NCBI GenBank assembly: GCA_963995505.1
Contig: OZ023197.1
Span: 13,638,475 to 13,702,474 of the forward strand
Length of the DNA stretch: 64,000 bases
From: Hypericum androsaemum
Lineage: Eukaryota > Streptophyta > Magnoliopsida > Malpighiales > Hypericaceae
Direction of reading: 5' to 3'
The position numbers and the translations under genes were made by a program. Every line of letters starts with the position of its first letter. Position 1 is the first letter of the stretch. The notes under the pieces are model-generated. The model had not been told where the DNA came from and searched no databases. It worked only from the letters and a program-made list of their open reading frames with translations. This document shows, piece by piece, positions 24,566 through 35,315 of the stretch.

Positions 24566-26210
24566 TTACCATAGTGATAGTGATGATCCTTCTTGCTCTT
24601 CTTCAGCAGCACTGACGTGATTTACATACTCATGGCCCGACTGGGTCTCACCCATCAGCCACTGCAGGGCCTCAGCTGCAGCATCTTTTTCTGCACTCCT
24701 CTTGTTGTTACAAGGCTGCCCCATCATCTGCGTTCCATTAAATTCAACAGCAGCTCGAAGTTGGTTGTTCTTCTGCTGCTTCGTTTTGTAGGTTGGTGCA
24801 GCATACCCAGCCCTTGTGAGCAATGTTTGCAGCTGGTTCTTAAAAGTTTTCACCCCCATCAATCCTCGACACTAATACTACTGGCCGTCTGGGCATAGCA
24901 GGGCCCTTTGATTTGATGGCTTAAGAACCTGGCAAATCTCCCCTCGCACGGGTCCTCCGAAATAACTAACCTCTCTGCAGATAGAATAGAAGTTGATGAT
25001 GTGTGTGTATGGATTCAGAAGCTGTCGATATTATTACGAAACCAGAATGTCGATTTTCAAGATATACAGACAAAAAGAACCAGAACACTGTTGCAATATG
25101 GCTTCCATAAACACCAGCAACCAGATCATGCAGGTCTATTTTTCACAAATTTTAAAAGTGCAAGTTGTTGGTCTTATATTTGCTTACCTTTATCTGAATA
25201 TAAGCGCAGCAGGTTCTCTCCTCAAGCTAAGATATACATTTCTGCTAGACCAGGCTTCATGAAAAATTCTATATATCCTCCCAACATCTTCAACTGGCCA
25301 TCCTGTCAACAACTTACAGCATCAGTTGGTGGTCAAATCAATAATTAGGAAGTAGATCAAATAAGCATAAGGCAGTAGATGAAAGAAGTCCCAAGAAAAA
25401 TATATACTTACAACTTCGCCTTTCAAGATATTTCCACCGAACAGAGGCAGTGCTGAATCAGAGACTGCTGTAGAATCTCGCAAGAAAACAGCATTAACTT
25501 TAATATATCCTCATCTCAAACCAACCATGGGTAAGGAATGTTAGATTCTCTGGAGTTGACCGTGTTCTGCAAAATAACCATTATCAGGTTAAAAATAATA
25601 CAAGCAGGCTTCCATATACCCTTCCAGAAGATAAAAGAAAATTTTTCAGAACCAGGATAACTTGCAGATGACACAAGAACTTGGCCATCCTCCTTAGTTT
25701 CCAGAGAAAACGATTTCCCAGTGTTCTGGTGCAGAGGATTGAATTAGAATCCACAAAAAGGTAGAAGCAAATTCGGTATACCATATTGGTTATTGTGATA
25801 ACATTTAAGACAAGTAATAATCCTAGAGCGAAGACTGGCAGAACAAAATACGCAGGAAAAAAAATGCACCACTCGAGTAACAGATGACTCACCTGTCACC
25901 CACAAGAGGAGATTCCAGGATACAGACCATACCCAGATAACAGCTCGAACGAGATGTTCATCATAACTCCAGGCATTATGGGTGCTTGTGTTACCATCGA
26001 CAAGTCCAGTATCCTTTAGCAGAGAGACAAATTCGCTGCAGAGAGAATCGATGGGCTTCATCGATTGTGCAGAAAGCAAGTTCTTCCAGCAGTAATCATA
26101 TCCTGCATGAGTTTTCTCAGCATCATTACAGCCCTCATACGCCCGGATAAGGGCAAGGTGGTCACTATAATTGCGAGAGAACTGAGACTTTGATGCTTCA
26201 GCTAGCTGCG
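24566..26210 (-). pseudogene. 3' part of a DExH-box RNA helicase (DExH3/DExH5-like), broken
   Basis: On the minus strand the first recognisable exon reads [20 protein letters not shown], then [20 protein letters not shown] and [15 protein letters not shown]. This is the OB-fold/helicase-associated region of large plant DExH helicases. Later pieces are SFSLETKEDGQVL (about 25710), IPYPWLV and a [13 protein letters not shown] stretch (about 25430-25540), and GQLKMLGGYIEFFMKPGL (about 25300). The last exon (24566-24862) encodes a double-stranded RNA-binding domain: [20 protein letters not shown] .. [15 protein letters not shown]. Frameshifts after RAVI and in-frame stops near 25.5 kb and 25.2 kb break the frame. 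All DEIH-box ATPase exons are missing, and THO2 exons lie where they should be. Confidence 0.85.
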
Positions 26211-26239
26211 CATGCAATTCACAAATAAACATCACAGTC

Positions 26240-27500
26240 AAACATCACAAGACAGATAGTAATATACCCTCTTACCCAACGCAGCATAAAGATCAAATGT
26301 TACGTCACCTTGTTTCTCATCCTCCATAAGGTCCTTCCCAGTAGCTGCTAGATTTTTCCGATTTATAAGCCTGTATTTTTGTTCCAGTTCAGAGTCCAGA
26401 GAAAAGCACCAAAACATGGGTATGAGCTTCTCCAACAAATTTTCAAAGCTAGTATGTACTCAATCACAAGGAGGAGGTTCTAATGCTGCAAGTGGAAACT
26501 TGATGTGTTGACAGTACAATCAGATGGCTCAGATCCATGTTGCAATGCCAGCCAAAAATAATGATTTTACTCTAAGATCTGAGCCATTTGAAACAACTAA
26601 ATCAGCCATAGCTATTAATAGGCAAATGACATCATGATAGGATAACTGACAATGACAATGAAAAATATTATGCTTCCATGGATAACTCTTTGTGATGAGT
26701 TGATAGAAAATTCAACAAGACAAGATGAAGGAGTTACTTCATCCAAGTGCTTAGAGGAAAAGGTGTTATTTTACATATAACTGCCATTAGTTTAAATTAA
26801 CTAGTGCCTACACAGAAAAAACAAATCAAGAACAACAAAGTTTCACAATAGTAACAGGAAAGTGTTTCTAGGCTACAAGGGCAGGAAGTTGAGGCAAGGA
26901 ATTCAAGGAAGCAGCTTACATGCGATCAAGGGCAATACATTCTTCCTTCACAAGCAAGGCTGGGAGCCCGCATGTAGAGCCCAAAAAGCACAGGATTGGC
27001 TCCCTCCATTCTCTGGTAATATTGAAAATTAAAGCCTAGAATCTGCAAAGCATGTGACTGCAAAAGAGCAACAAGTTACCGAATTTGACTACATTGTTTG
27101 AGGCTTGGTTTGCTTCAACTGCATAACAAGTCAAATTAACAAATATATCCGAACCTTTGGGAAAGTCAAAAGACTTTGTTATCTGGTTGAAGTTCCAAAC
27201 AATCTAAAACCTAGAATGACAAAAGAAATCACTTTTAGAACATCCAAGCCATTACAAACAGAAGAGAAAGCACACAACAGAAACAACTTACTATGTCGAA
27301 AACACGATTTGGGTCCAGATCAAATTGCCCAATCAATGACTGCATAGGATGCCATTAAGCATGAAAATATAAGTGGTAAGTGTAACATAAAAGAGAGGCT
27401 AGAATCAGTAACAATTACAGACAATAACCTTGCTGGTGCCTATTATTGCTTTTGATGCACTTTCAGATGCATCTTGAGAACCCCGACAAAGAAGAGTAAT
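26240..27500 (-). pseudogene. Internal exons of THO2 (THO/TREX mRNA-export complex subunit 2)
   Basis: Four minus-strand exon-like blocks match plant THO2 in order. At about 27500-27428 is TLLCRGSQDASESASKAIIG. At 27343-27293 is SLIGQFDLDPNRVFDI, with a perfect GTAAGT donor. At 27060-26921 are LQILGFNFQYYQRMEGANPV and, after a shift, LLVKEECIALDRM. At about 26420-26270 is NRKNLAATGKDLMEDEKQGD followed by VTFDLYAAL. The exon that should follow FDI is missing, and a frameshift sits in the third block. THO2 is a scaffold of nuclear mRNA packaging and export. Only a small internal part, probably around residues 200-400, is here, so no function is expected. Confidence 0.85.
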
Positions 27501-28210
27501 CTGCCAAAAAGAATAACCCTAGTAATCACAAGAAGGAAACATTACATAAACGAGTTGCTCTATGCAATTAAATAGTTTTTCGAGCCATACATAAGCAATC
27601 AGCATCAGGTTTAACTTGATATATTAGGTGACCAGAGCTGTTCCCAAACGTTACTGCCTCATATCATGATAGCTCTGGTTATCCATAATCCACCGTACTT
27701 AGGAAGAGGGAGACGACGATGAGTCGTCTAGGGTTTCATATAATCGTCTTCATATGGCGCGTTTCGTCAATAGCCGTTGGAGCTCTTTTCGTCTTATATA
27801 AACACATCATCATTCATTGTACATGATCTAGTTATCATCAATAACAATTATACTTCATACTTCCAAGTTATGCTCAAGTTATCTACTTAGTATTGTAGTA
27901 GTAGTTATATAAGGATTCGATGGTAGAGTCCTTATCAAAATTTGTGTTGTAATACTTGCATCAATAATATTCAATATGTTTTCCGCTCAATTCATTTTTC
28001 TATACAAACTACAAGAAGCATCAGCAATACGAGGGACCTCGGGGCAAGGTAACTATAGATGCGATGACCTTCAAATATTATAGTTAGACCCCCAACAAAA
28101 AAGAATATTATAGTAAGATTTCTGAACTTGGTAGGATTTTTCACTTTCCCTTGAAAGTTAGAAGGGAACTTCCAAGTTTGCGGCTTAGCATAGGAAGATT
28201 TTGAGACCCC
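27501..28210. other. Unclassified DNA with promoter-like features
   Basis: Contains 'cttatataaacacatcatca' (about 27795) and repeated 'ttatcatcaataac'-type AT-rich motifs, like an LTR U3-R region or a promoter. I found no matching terminal dinucleotides plus 5-bp duplication, so I do not call an LTR. Confidence 0.35.
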
Positions 28211-28211
28211 T

Positions 28212-28399
28212 TCAACAAGAGTTGAGCCCCTTGGGCCTCTTAATAGAATTCTTGCTGGCATCTGCCATAGTGACATCTTGGTCCGACGTGTTAGATGGCT
28301 CGATTTCCTTTGTAGATAATCTCTCGTTGATATGCTCCAAAGATAATCTCCCCGAAGCATCAGCTATGTTTTGCAAAATCTCTCGTTGAAAAGGGTTTA
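28212..28399 (-). other. Short unknown ORF spliced or fused to leader module M1
   Basis: Directly after the leader sequence (its end 'gaagtaaccag' is at about 28400) the minus strand reads in one open frame: FQREILQNIADASGRLSLEH, then a continuation containing DQDVTMADASKNSIKRPKGL, ending at TGA (28212-28214). Composition is protein-like but I do not recognise it. In the other copies of the module the same border is a GT donor. Here it is continuous, as if the intron had been removed. Confidence 0.35.
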
Positions 28400-28565
28400 T
28401 TGAGGGCTGGTTACTTCGGCTTCGGGGGAGAGGCGGCCTCTGAGCTCGATCGGATGTCGAAACGACGACGCTCGAATGTTGGAATTATGGGTTTTGTTTT
28501 TGGGATTGGAAACGGCGTCAAGCTCTCTGACCTGACCTCGAGGAGGATCAGCCTTGCAGCGCGGC
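28400..28565 (-). promoter_or_regulatory. Leader-exon module M1
   Basis: Minus strand: a segment containing 'gagcgtcgtcgtttcgacat' and 'gagctcagaggccgcctct' and ending 'gaagtaaccag'. Closely related sequences lie at 33.19-33.31, 45.83-45.94 and 49.23-49.33 kb, where the same ending is followed by GT. It looks like a 5'-UTR exon shared between loci. Confidence 0.6.
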
Positions 28566-28619
28566 GGAGGAGCTGGAAGCGGTGCGTTGGGAGTGAAAAA
28601 GAGTCATCGTAATTGGGCC

Positions 28620-29450
28620 TCTGAGCCCAAATATAAGCCCCTGCCCAAACTGGATTTAATTGCGAATCGACCGGGAACCAGGGTTAATTTTCATAATAAT
28701 AAAAATATATACTGGGACGCTCAAGTTTCGAAAATTTAAGCTAAATTAAAACTAAATTAACTCATTCAATAACCTAGCAACAATTTATAATATATTTTTT
28801 TAAATAAAAAAAATACCTCTGCCACTGCCCCAGGTGATGGAAGCAAGGCCAGATTTGAAACGTCAGTGGATGGACTATGTATTTTAAAAAATATTTTATT
28901 ATTTTTTACCTATTTTGAAAATACATGTATATTTTTACCTACGTTGAAAATATATTTAACTTTTAACCCATTTTAGAAAGAAAAAAAAAGATCGATGGAC
29001 GAATGAGGGAGATAATGATGAAGTTATATTTATTAATTAGTTTTATGTTTTAGATTATTATCATGAGTTTTATTTATAGTAGTATTCTAATTTTTTTTTG
29101 TTCATTATAAATAGAATTTATTGTCTACTATTTTGGTTGGTTGAATATTGAATTAAAAATGAGGATTTTTTCTAATCTCTATCGCTTTCCGATATTCCTA
29201 GAATCAACGGATCGAGATTTTATCGTATTTTCTGGGTATTCTCAAAATCAACAGATTCGCGATTGTCTATCCACGTGCTCTGCTGCGTCAACAAATAGTC
29301 TATATAAATAAGTAGACATATTTAATATATCTTTAAAATTTTCAAATCTTGAATTAAATTTTATAAGTGGTTTATATAGATATTATACTCGAATTATCTT
29401 ACTATAATAATGTAAATATTTTTTGAGTGGTTTAGTGTGTCACATAGAAA
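28620..29450. other. AT-rich intergenic DNA
   Basis: No gene seen. A 'gggcctctgagcccaaata' motif at about 28615 recurs as 'gggcctttgagcccaaata' at about 42676, marking another related flank. Confidence 0.45.
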
Positions 29451-29460
29451 TGTCTAAACT

Positions 29461-30075
29461 ACCCCCAAACCCAAAACCCAAACCTCAAATTCAAAACTCC
29501 CTACCTCGAACCCCGAACTCCCGTACTCCTGGACCGCGGACCACCGGACTCCGAACCCCCAGAGCACTGACCTTTGGACCATCGGACCACGGACCTCCAG
29601 ACCTCAGAACCCAGGACCCCCGGACCACTGACCTCCAGACCCCAGAACCCAAGACCCCCGGACCACCATACCCCCGGATAGCGGACCATTGGACCACCGG
29701 CTCCCGTACCCTGGAATCCCAGATCACCGGACCACGGACCCTTGGACACCGGACCACTGGACCCCGAGCCTTGAACCTCCGGACCTCCGAACCTCCGGAC
29801 CCCCGGATCACCGGCTTCCGGACCACGGACCCCCGATCCTACGGACCGCCGGACCCCTGGACCACGGACCCCTAGACCACGGACCACCGGACCCTCGGGC
29901 CACCGGACCTCCGGACCCCTAGACCCTTGGACCACCTGACCCCTAGACCCTCGGACCACCTGACCCCCGAACTGCAGACCCCTTGACCCCGGACCCGCGA
30001 CCCCGAAACCCCCCCCGACCACGAACCCTGACCCCGGACCTAAGACCTCCGGACCCCAGACCCCGACCCGTTCTG
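29461..30075. repeat. C-rich degenerate minisatellite
   Basis: About 600 bases of irregular units around 'ccggaccaccggacccc' and 'ccacggacccctagacc', with almost no AT runs, in otherwise AT-rich surroundings. Long ORFs on both strands are products of the repeat (absence of stop codons) and not genes. The G-rich minus strand has runs of GG and GGG. Confidence 0.85.
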
Positions 30076-30089
30076 TTTTTATTTTTGTA

Positions 30090-30960
30090 CAGCATAAAAA
30101 AGAAAGTCAATGAACGATATATTTTGCGAATTTTGAAAGAGAATGACACCCTATCGCGCGTGAGTATTTACTAGTTGAAATAAAAACGATATGTTTTTTA
30201 CGTACTTCAAATATGCAAAATGATAACTTATATTTTTTGGGACTAAAAGTTCGAAACTGAAAAAAAAACATAAAATATTATACGTATTAACAACCTCTTT
30301 GACTTTTAAGTTTTAACCTTGGATTAGTTACTTTCTTATAAGCTAATAATTTAAAGGGCAAATTACCATCTTGTCCCTGGTACTTGGTTATTCTCTTTTT
30401 GGGGGTCTGTGGGTTTTTGAAAATGATTTTAACGGCTCCCATCTTTGATTTTAGAAACTCTTGGGTCCCTGACGCCGGAATATGTCATTTTCTTGTCAGA
30501 ATATGCCATTTTCTCCGACGAACCCCTTTCGAAAAGACAAAAATGTCTCTCACACTTTAAAAAAAATCTTCAAGTAACATGAGAGAAAAAAGCTAGATAT
30601 TTAGTCGAAAATAGATCATTCTCAAATTTCGATTAATATCATATTATGTATTTCAATATTCTCTTAACAGTTTAAGTGACCCATAGTCTCAAGTCATGAA
30701 CTGCAAACTTTTTTTCATATAACAAACCAAAAGAATAATTCAATTTAACTAGACATTTACAAGAAATTTATTAGCCTAAAGAAACTTCTTACCCATGCTA
30801 AAGAAATTTTCTATATTCTTCAATTATCACATCAATAGAAGTATTATTATCTGTAATTGTGTATAACCAAAAGAGATTGAATTTGAGTATTTATGGACGC
30901 AGTAGTGTTAAATAATTGTTAAAAAATTTTTTTCTACATTTCAAAAGTTTACTTTAGTAT
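30090..30960. other. Duplicated upstream DNA, paralogous to 45.95-47.1 kb
   Basis: Blocks such as 'ttgggactaaaagttcgaaa' plus an A-run (about 30236), 'cctctttgacttttaa' (30293), 'caaaccaaaagaataattca' (30723) and 'tctatattcttcaattatc' (30809) recur in the same order at 45.95-47.1 kb. No coding sequence. Confidence 0.7.
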
Positions 30961-30972
30961 CATGTGATTTGG

Positions 30973-32391
30973 ACCTTTTCTCCAGTTGCAAAACTGACTT
31001 CAGTTCGCCTAGTTCTTGCTTTGGCAGCCGCTAAAGGCTGGTTCCTTGACCAGATGGACGTCAACAATGCATTCTTCCATGGTGATCTCGAGGAAGAAGT
31101 ATATATGGATCCTCCACCAGGTTGGAATACAGGGGGAGGAAAGGTCTGCAGATTACGCAAGTCAATTTACGGATTGAAACAAGCCAGCCGACAGTGGTTC
31201 GCCAAGTTGTCTTCCTTACTTATCTCTTTTGGCTTCAAACAATCAAGATCAGATTATTCAGTTTTTACATTCAGCAAAGGTGACCTCTTTGTGTGCTTGC
31301 TTGTTTACGTCGACGACATAATAGTCGCAGGGAACAGCATGGAGCTCATTGGTGAAATCAAGCAGTACTTAGACCAGAGATTGAAAATCAAGGATTTAGG
31401 AACTTTGAAATTCTCTCTAGGCCTTGAATTTGCTAGATCAAAAGCGGGCATTCATATATGTCAACGCAAGTATATGATAGAACTGTTGCGGGATACATGA
31501 TATCTCAATTGCAAGCCAATCCGAAGTCCTGTGATAAACAATCTCCATTTAAAGGCCAAAGATGAAGAAGCACAACTCCTGGAAGATGCTACTTATTACA
31601 GGAAAGTTGTTGGCAAGCTAATCTACTTGACAAACACAAGGCCGGACATCGCTTTTGCAACACACAAGTTAAGTCAATTTTTTTCAAATCCAAACTCTAT
31701 ACATATGAAGGCTGCGACTCGAGTGTTGCGGTATTTGAAGAGACAACCAAGTCTGGGCATGTTCTATCCTGCAGATGCGGAGATCAAACTTAAAGGATAT
31801 TGCGACGCAGATTGGGCAAGTTGTCTCGATACAGGAAGATCAACGACAGGTTTTTGTGTATATTTGGGTAACTCGTTGATCAGTTGGAAGGCAAAGAAGC
31901 AGCAGACTGTATCACGTTCATCCTCTGAGGTAGAATACAGGGCCTTGGCAGATATAGGAAGTGAAGTACAGTTTCTGAAAAATCTACTAAATGATCTGGG
32001 AATTCTTCATGAAGAGGCAGCATTGATTCATTGTGATAATAAGTCAGCAATACACATGACGGAAAATCCGGTCTTTCATAAAAGAACGAAACACGTTGCA
32101 GTCGACTGTCATCTGATAAGGGAGAAGGTGGAAGAAGGTTTGATCAAAAAATTTCGTGTCCCTGGTACGCATCAAGCAGCAGACATGTTCACAAAAGCAT
32201 TGTCTCCAACGTTGTTTCATGAACATCAGCTCAAGCTTGGACTTAGAAGTATTCATAGTTCAGCTTGGGGGGTATCAAGCCTACACAAAGCCCATCGTCC
32301 ACCATCAGCCTGTCCTGTAGCTAGATTAGAATGTACATATATTGTTACCGGATACACTCTATTCGAAAGTACCTTTCCATTAATCAAATAG
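30973..32391 (+). pseudogene. Truncated Copia fragment: reverse transcriptase and RNase H
   Basis: Starts abruptly inside RT (FSPVAKLTSVRLVLALAAAK), with DQMDVNNAFFHGDLEEEVYM, catalytic VYVDDIIVAG (about 31305) and GLKQASRQWF. A TGA at 31498-31500 interrupts it. The frame then continues into RNase H with YCDADWASCLDTGRSTTGFC and HKRTKHVAVDCHLIREKV, followed by a polypurine-like 'cttgggggg' at about 32263. It belongs to a different Copia lineage from the 7.4-12.6 kb element. Gag, protease and integrase are absent and no LTR pair or target duplication was found. Its right side meets the broken gene at 32.48 kb. Confidence 0.88.
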
Positions 32392-32477
32392 GGAAAAACT
32401 CTCCAACTTCTTTTCCTTTCTTTCACCGTTCCAGTGTACTACCATGGCCACTTGAGTTATTTTCTTAATACTCTTTT

Positions 32478-33310
32478 GTCGACACAAGCGGACAGCTCTG
32501 AGCTTCTCCTCGTATATCCGATTTTCATTGATTCTCTCTTGGCTAATCCTTTCGTTGAGGGCTACGCGCCTCGGGTCATCTTGTGCTAGAAGATTGAGGC
32601 TGCCCTAAAGTTCGACTTTTTTTTTTGCGACTCGTGTAACAGCTCATCCAGCTCAAAGAGTTTGATTGCGTGCAGAGCGTAATCACAGACGTAATCCTCC
32701 GTTAGAGGGAGGGTGACTCCGTCTTTGGACATCTAAAGAGTAATCCATGAAAGCAATCCATAAATTGCTACCTAAACAAACGCAGCAGAAATATATACTT
32801 GCAAAAAGAAAAATTAAAGAACGGAAAGCGGCAAACCCTGGAGAGTTGATCCATATGTAAGGGATGATATAAATATTTATCGTAGATTGTTTAAGAATCT
32901 CATACGTGGTCCCTTAAGTTAACATAAATAACTCTAGAACAATCTACCCTAAAATAGTTTGAACACTCTTTTTTACCTACACTTGTGCATCCGATGAATT
33001 ACATCGATTTTTAGGGCGACTGAGGTGCATTGAATGTTATAGATTTGAACGCGTTTATCATCTAGTTAATCTTTTCTGACCTAACTTGATCGAATATTGA
33101 TTAATTGGTCTAGTCGATATCTTGGTTTTGAAAAAAAACAAGTAAAGTAAGTGCGACTATCAAATATAAACGAGACAGAATATGGACTACCTGGTTACTT
33201 TGGCTTCGGGAAGAGGCGGCCTCTGGGCTCAATCGGATTTCAAAACGACGACGCTCTAACGAGGCAATTAGGGTTTTTGGGATTGGGAACGGCGTGGGGA
33301 GAACAAGAGG
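32478..33310 (-). pseudogene. Truncated copy of the 183-residue unknown gene (paralogue of 48.05-49.33 kb)
   Basis: The ATG at 32732 opens MSKDGVTLPLTEDYVCDYAL, closely matching the intact copy. A run of ten A's near 32618 differs in length from the intact copy, shifts the frame, and leads to an early stop. Remaining DNA still aligns through the region encoding RLCRR, and homology ends at about 32478, where Copia-associated DNA begins. The upstream leader exon (about 33191-33310) with its GT donor at 33189-33190 is preserved. The C-terminal Cys/His part is missing. Confidence 0.82.
33191..33310 (-). promoter_or_regulatory. Leader-exon module M2
   Basis: Minus strand, ends 'aagtaaccag' followed by GT. 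It is strongly similar to M1, M3 and M4 and serves as the 5'-UTR exon of the truncated unknown gene. Confidence 0.6.
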
Positions 33311-33449
33311 GAGAAGTAGAGTTGTCGTATCGTTATTTATACCAGAAAATCTGGAAGGAAAAGGAAATTATGGAGATAGAGACTAAAAGTTCGTTACTGA
33401 AAAAAAAACGTAAAATATTCTACGCATTAAGTATTAACTTCTTTTTTAT

Positions 33450-33753
33450 GGGCTGGATTGGGTACAGAATGCCCCCATTCCAAACGGTTTGGAGTGAAAG
33501 ACACGTGAATTTTTTTTGCAAAAATATGAAACTACGGGAATCAAAATGAAAAAATCTATGCAAGCCAGTATCGTCAACAGGATATGCCAGTATCACAAAT
33601 ATGGAAAATACACTGGCCAGTATGACATAACTGGGCATGACAGTATCACATAAAGGGCATATCGGTATCACATAATTGGGCATGCCAGCGTGGTCCCTTT
33701 CACTCCAAACTATTCAGAATCATTTCCTTCACACCGTACCCAATCCAAAGCCC
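33450..33753. mobile_element. MITE with inverted ends, related to 39.38-39.84 kb
   Basis: Ends 'gggctggattgggtacag' and its near-inverse ending 'caatccaaagcccc'. The interior has degenerate tandem units around 'gccagtatcacata'. The paralogous site near 49450 reads straight through ('ttaacgtcccttttattatg') without the insert, which shows that this is an insertion. Confidence 0.75.
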
Positions 33754-33776
33754 CTTTTTATTATGAATTAATTATA

Positions 33777-35113
33777 GAAAAAAGGACAGATAAGTACCTT
33801 GTAGTTTCACATTTTTACAACAGGGTACCATGTGGTTTCAAATTGGTAATTTAGTCCTTGTGGTTTTCGAAAATTTTCCCGGGCAGGTCCAGGGTAGCTA
33901 CCCGTCCATATGGTCTTCGAACGACGTTGTTTTTGTCCTACGTGGCTGACACATGGGTAAGGTGGTTAATTACATATTTAATCCTCAATTTGTTTATATT
34001 TTTTCAAATATCCCTTCCCCACCGACGACGACAATAAACACCACCCACCCCGGTCCAATCTGTATCAACAACACCTATAATCTTTAGCGGTTTAGAGGGT
34101 AATAATAATTGGAGGCGAGGATGGAGGCGGCGGTTGAGGGAACGCCGTTCGCGGCGGTTCTGTACGACGGGAAGCAGAGGAGATCAGCATCGAAAGTTAC
34201 ATCGTATGGCCGTCGTTCAACGTCAAGAAGTTTCGGTCAGTCATCAGTGAGATGATTGGGGTCTCCGAGAGCCAGGTCTCAATCTACCTCGCCGACCGGC
34301 GGGGCTCCTGGCTCCCTCTCACGCATCGGGTCAACATCCCCGCCTTCTGCCTCGAGCATCCCGGCGCGTGGTTCTTCCTCGTCGTCTTCAAGCGGTCGTC
34401 ACGGAGACCGAAGGTGGGTATGCTGCCACCGGTGCCGGAGAGATACTTAGCGAGGAGCGGCGTCGTCGATTGGAATTGCGAGGAGTGCTCGAAGGGGACC
34501 GGGGAGTTCCACAGCTGCGTAAATGATGTCGTTGCGTACCGGTTCAGGTCGTGGGCAGGCCCAGTTCTGCGACCCGATAAGCGACCCGTTTACCCTTACC
34601 CGGAATACCGTATTTTTCCTCAGTATAGATAAAATTCTTGTTATCTTTTTTTTTAAGGATTAGGAAACCCAGAACCGTCCAAAGATTCTAGGTGTTGTTG
34701 ATACAGATTGGACCGGAGTGGGTGGTGTTTATTGTTGTCGTCGGTGCCGGCGGTAGGGCGGTAGGGGTTAGTGGAGGAGGAGGAGGGGTAGGGATATTTG
34801 AAAAAATATAAAAACATTGGAGACTAAATATGTAATTAACCACCTTACCCACGTGTCAGCCACGTAGGACAAAAAACGACGTCGTTCGAAGACCATATGG
34901 ACGGGTAGCTACCATGTACCTGTCCGGGAAAATTATTAAAAAATCACAGGGACTAAATTACCTATTTGAAACCATAAGGTACTCCGTTGTGAAAACGTGA
35001 AACCACATGATAAAATTATTAAAAAATCACAGGGACTAAATTACCTATTTGAAACCACAAGGTACTCCGTTGTGAAAACGTGAAACCACATGATAGTTAT
35101 CTGTCCTTTTCCC
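33777..35113. mobile_element. Pack-MULE A, 9-bp target duplication
   Basis: Flanked by the 9-bp duplication 'ttaattata' (33768-33776 and 35114-35122). The paralogous empty site near 49468-49482 has a single copy. Arms of more than 200 bp are inverted repeats: the left begins 'gaaaaaaggacagataagta', and the right ends with the inverse 'ttatctgtccttttccc'. Both arms share 'ggtcttcgaacgac' and 'cctacgtggctgac'. The right arm has an internal tandem duplication of about 80 bp (34930-35095). The interior carries captured host coding sequence. Confidence 0.9.
34121..34632 (+). pseudogene. Captured host gene in Pack-MULE A (DUF7138-like)
   Basis: An ATG at 34121 opens MEAAVEGTPFAAVLYDGKQ. A two-base insertion shifts the frame, after which the sequence reads ISIESYIVWPSFNVKKFRSV, then IGVSESQVSIYLADRRGSW and CLEHPGAWFFLVVFKRSSRR, with a Cys pair near the end (CEEC), stopping at 34630-34632. 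The layout (FFDG-like start, IGVSPxQxSIYL, FFLVVLKRS) resembles a family of small plant proteins I recall as DUF7138. I hold the family name loosely. It is much GC-richer than the surrounding DNA, as expected for captured coding sequence. Confidence 0.65.
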
Positions 35114-35315
35114 TTAATTATATCACCTAATTATGTTAATTTCTCTCCTTACTTCCGCTATGACCAATTCTTTGCACATTTTCTTAGTGGAGTATAACTA
35201 GTGGATCAATACCTGCCGATTAACAAGTGCCAACTAGATTCATGGAAGGATTAATTAATTAAATTCATTAGTGACTGAGATAAATAATTATGGAAACAAA
35301 ATCATGTAATTATTG

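Noticed and set aside
27660..28010. Possible solo LTR with TATA-like motif
   Set aside because: No TG..CA ends with a matching 5-bp duplication could be found.
29423..30022. Overlapping ORFs of 111-173 codons on both strands
   Set aside because: They are translations of a C-rich degenerate repeat with no stops. Composition is Pro/Arg/Thr or Gly/Arg/Val only and no start, splice or family signal exists.
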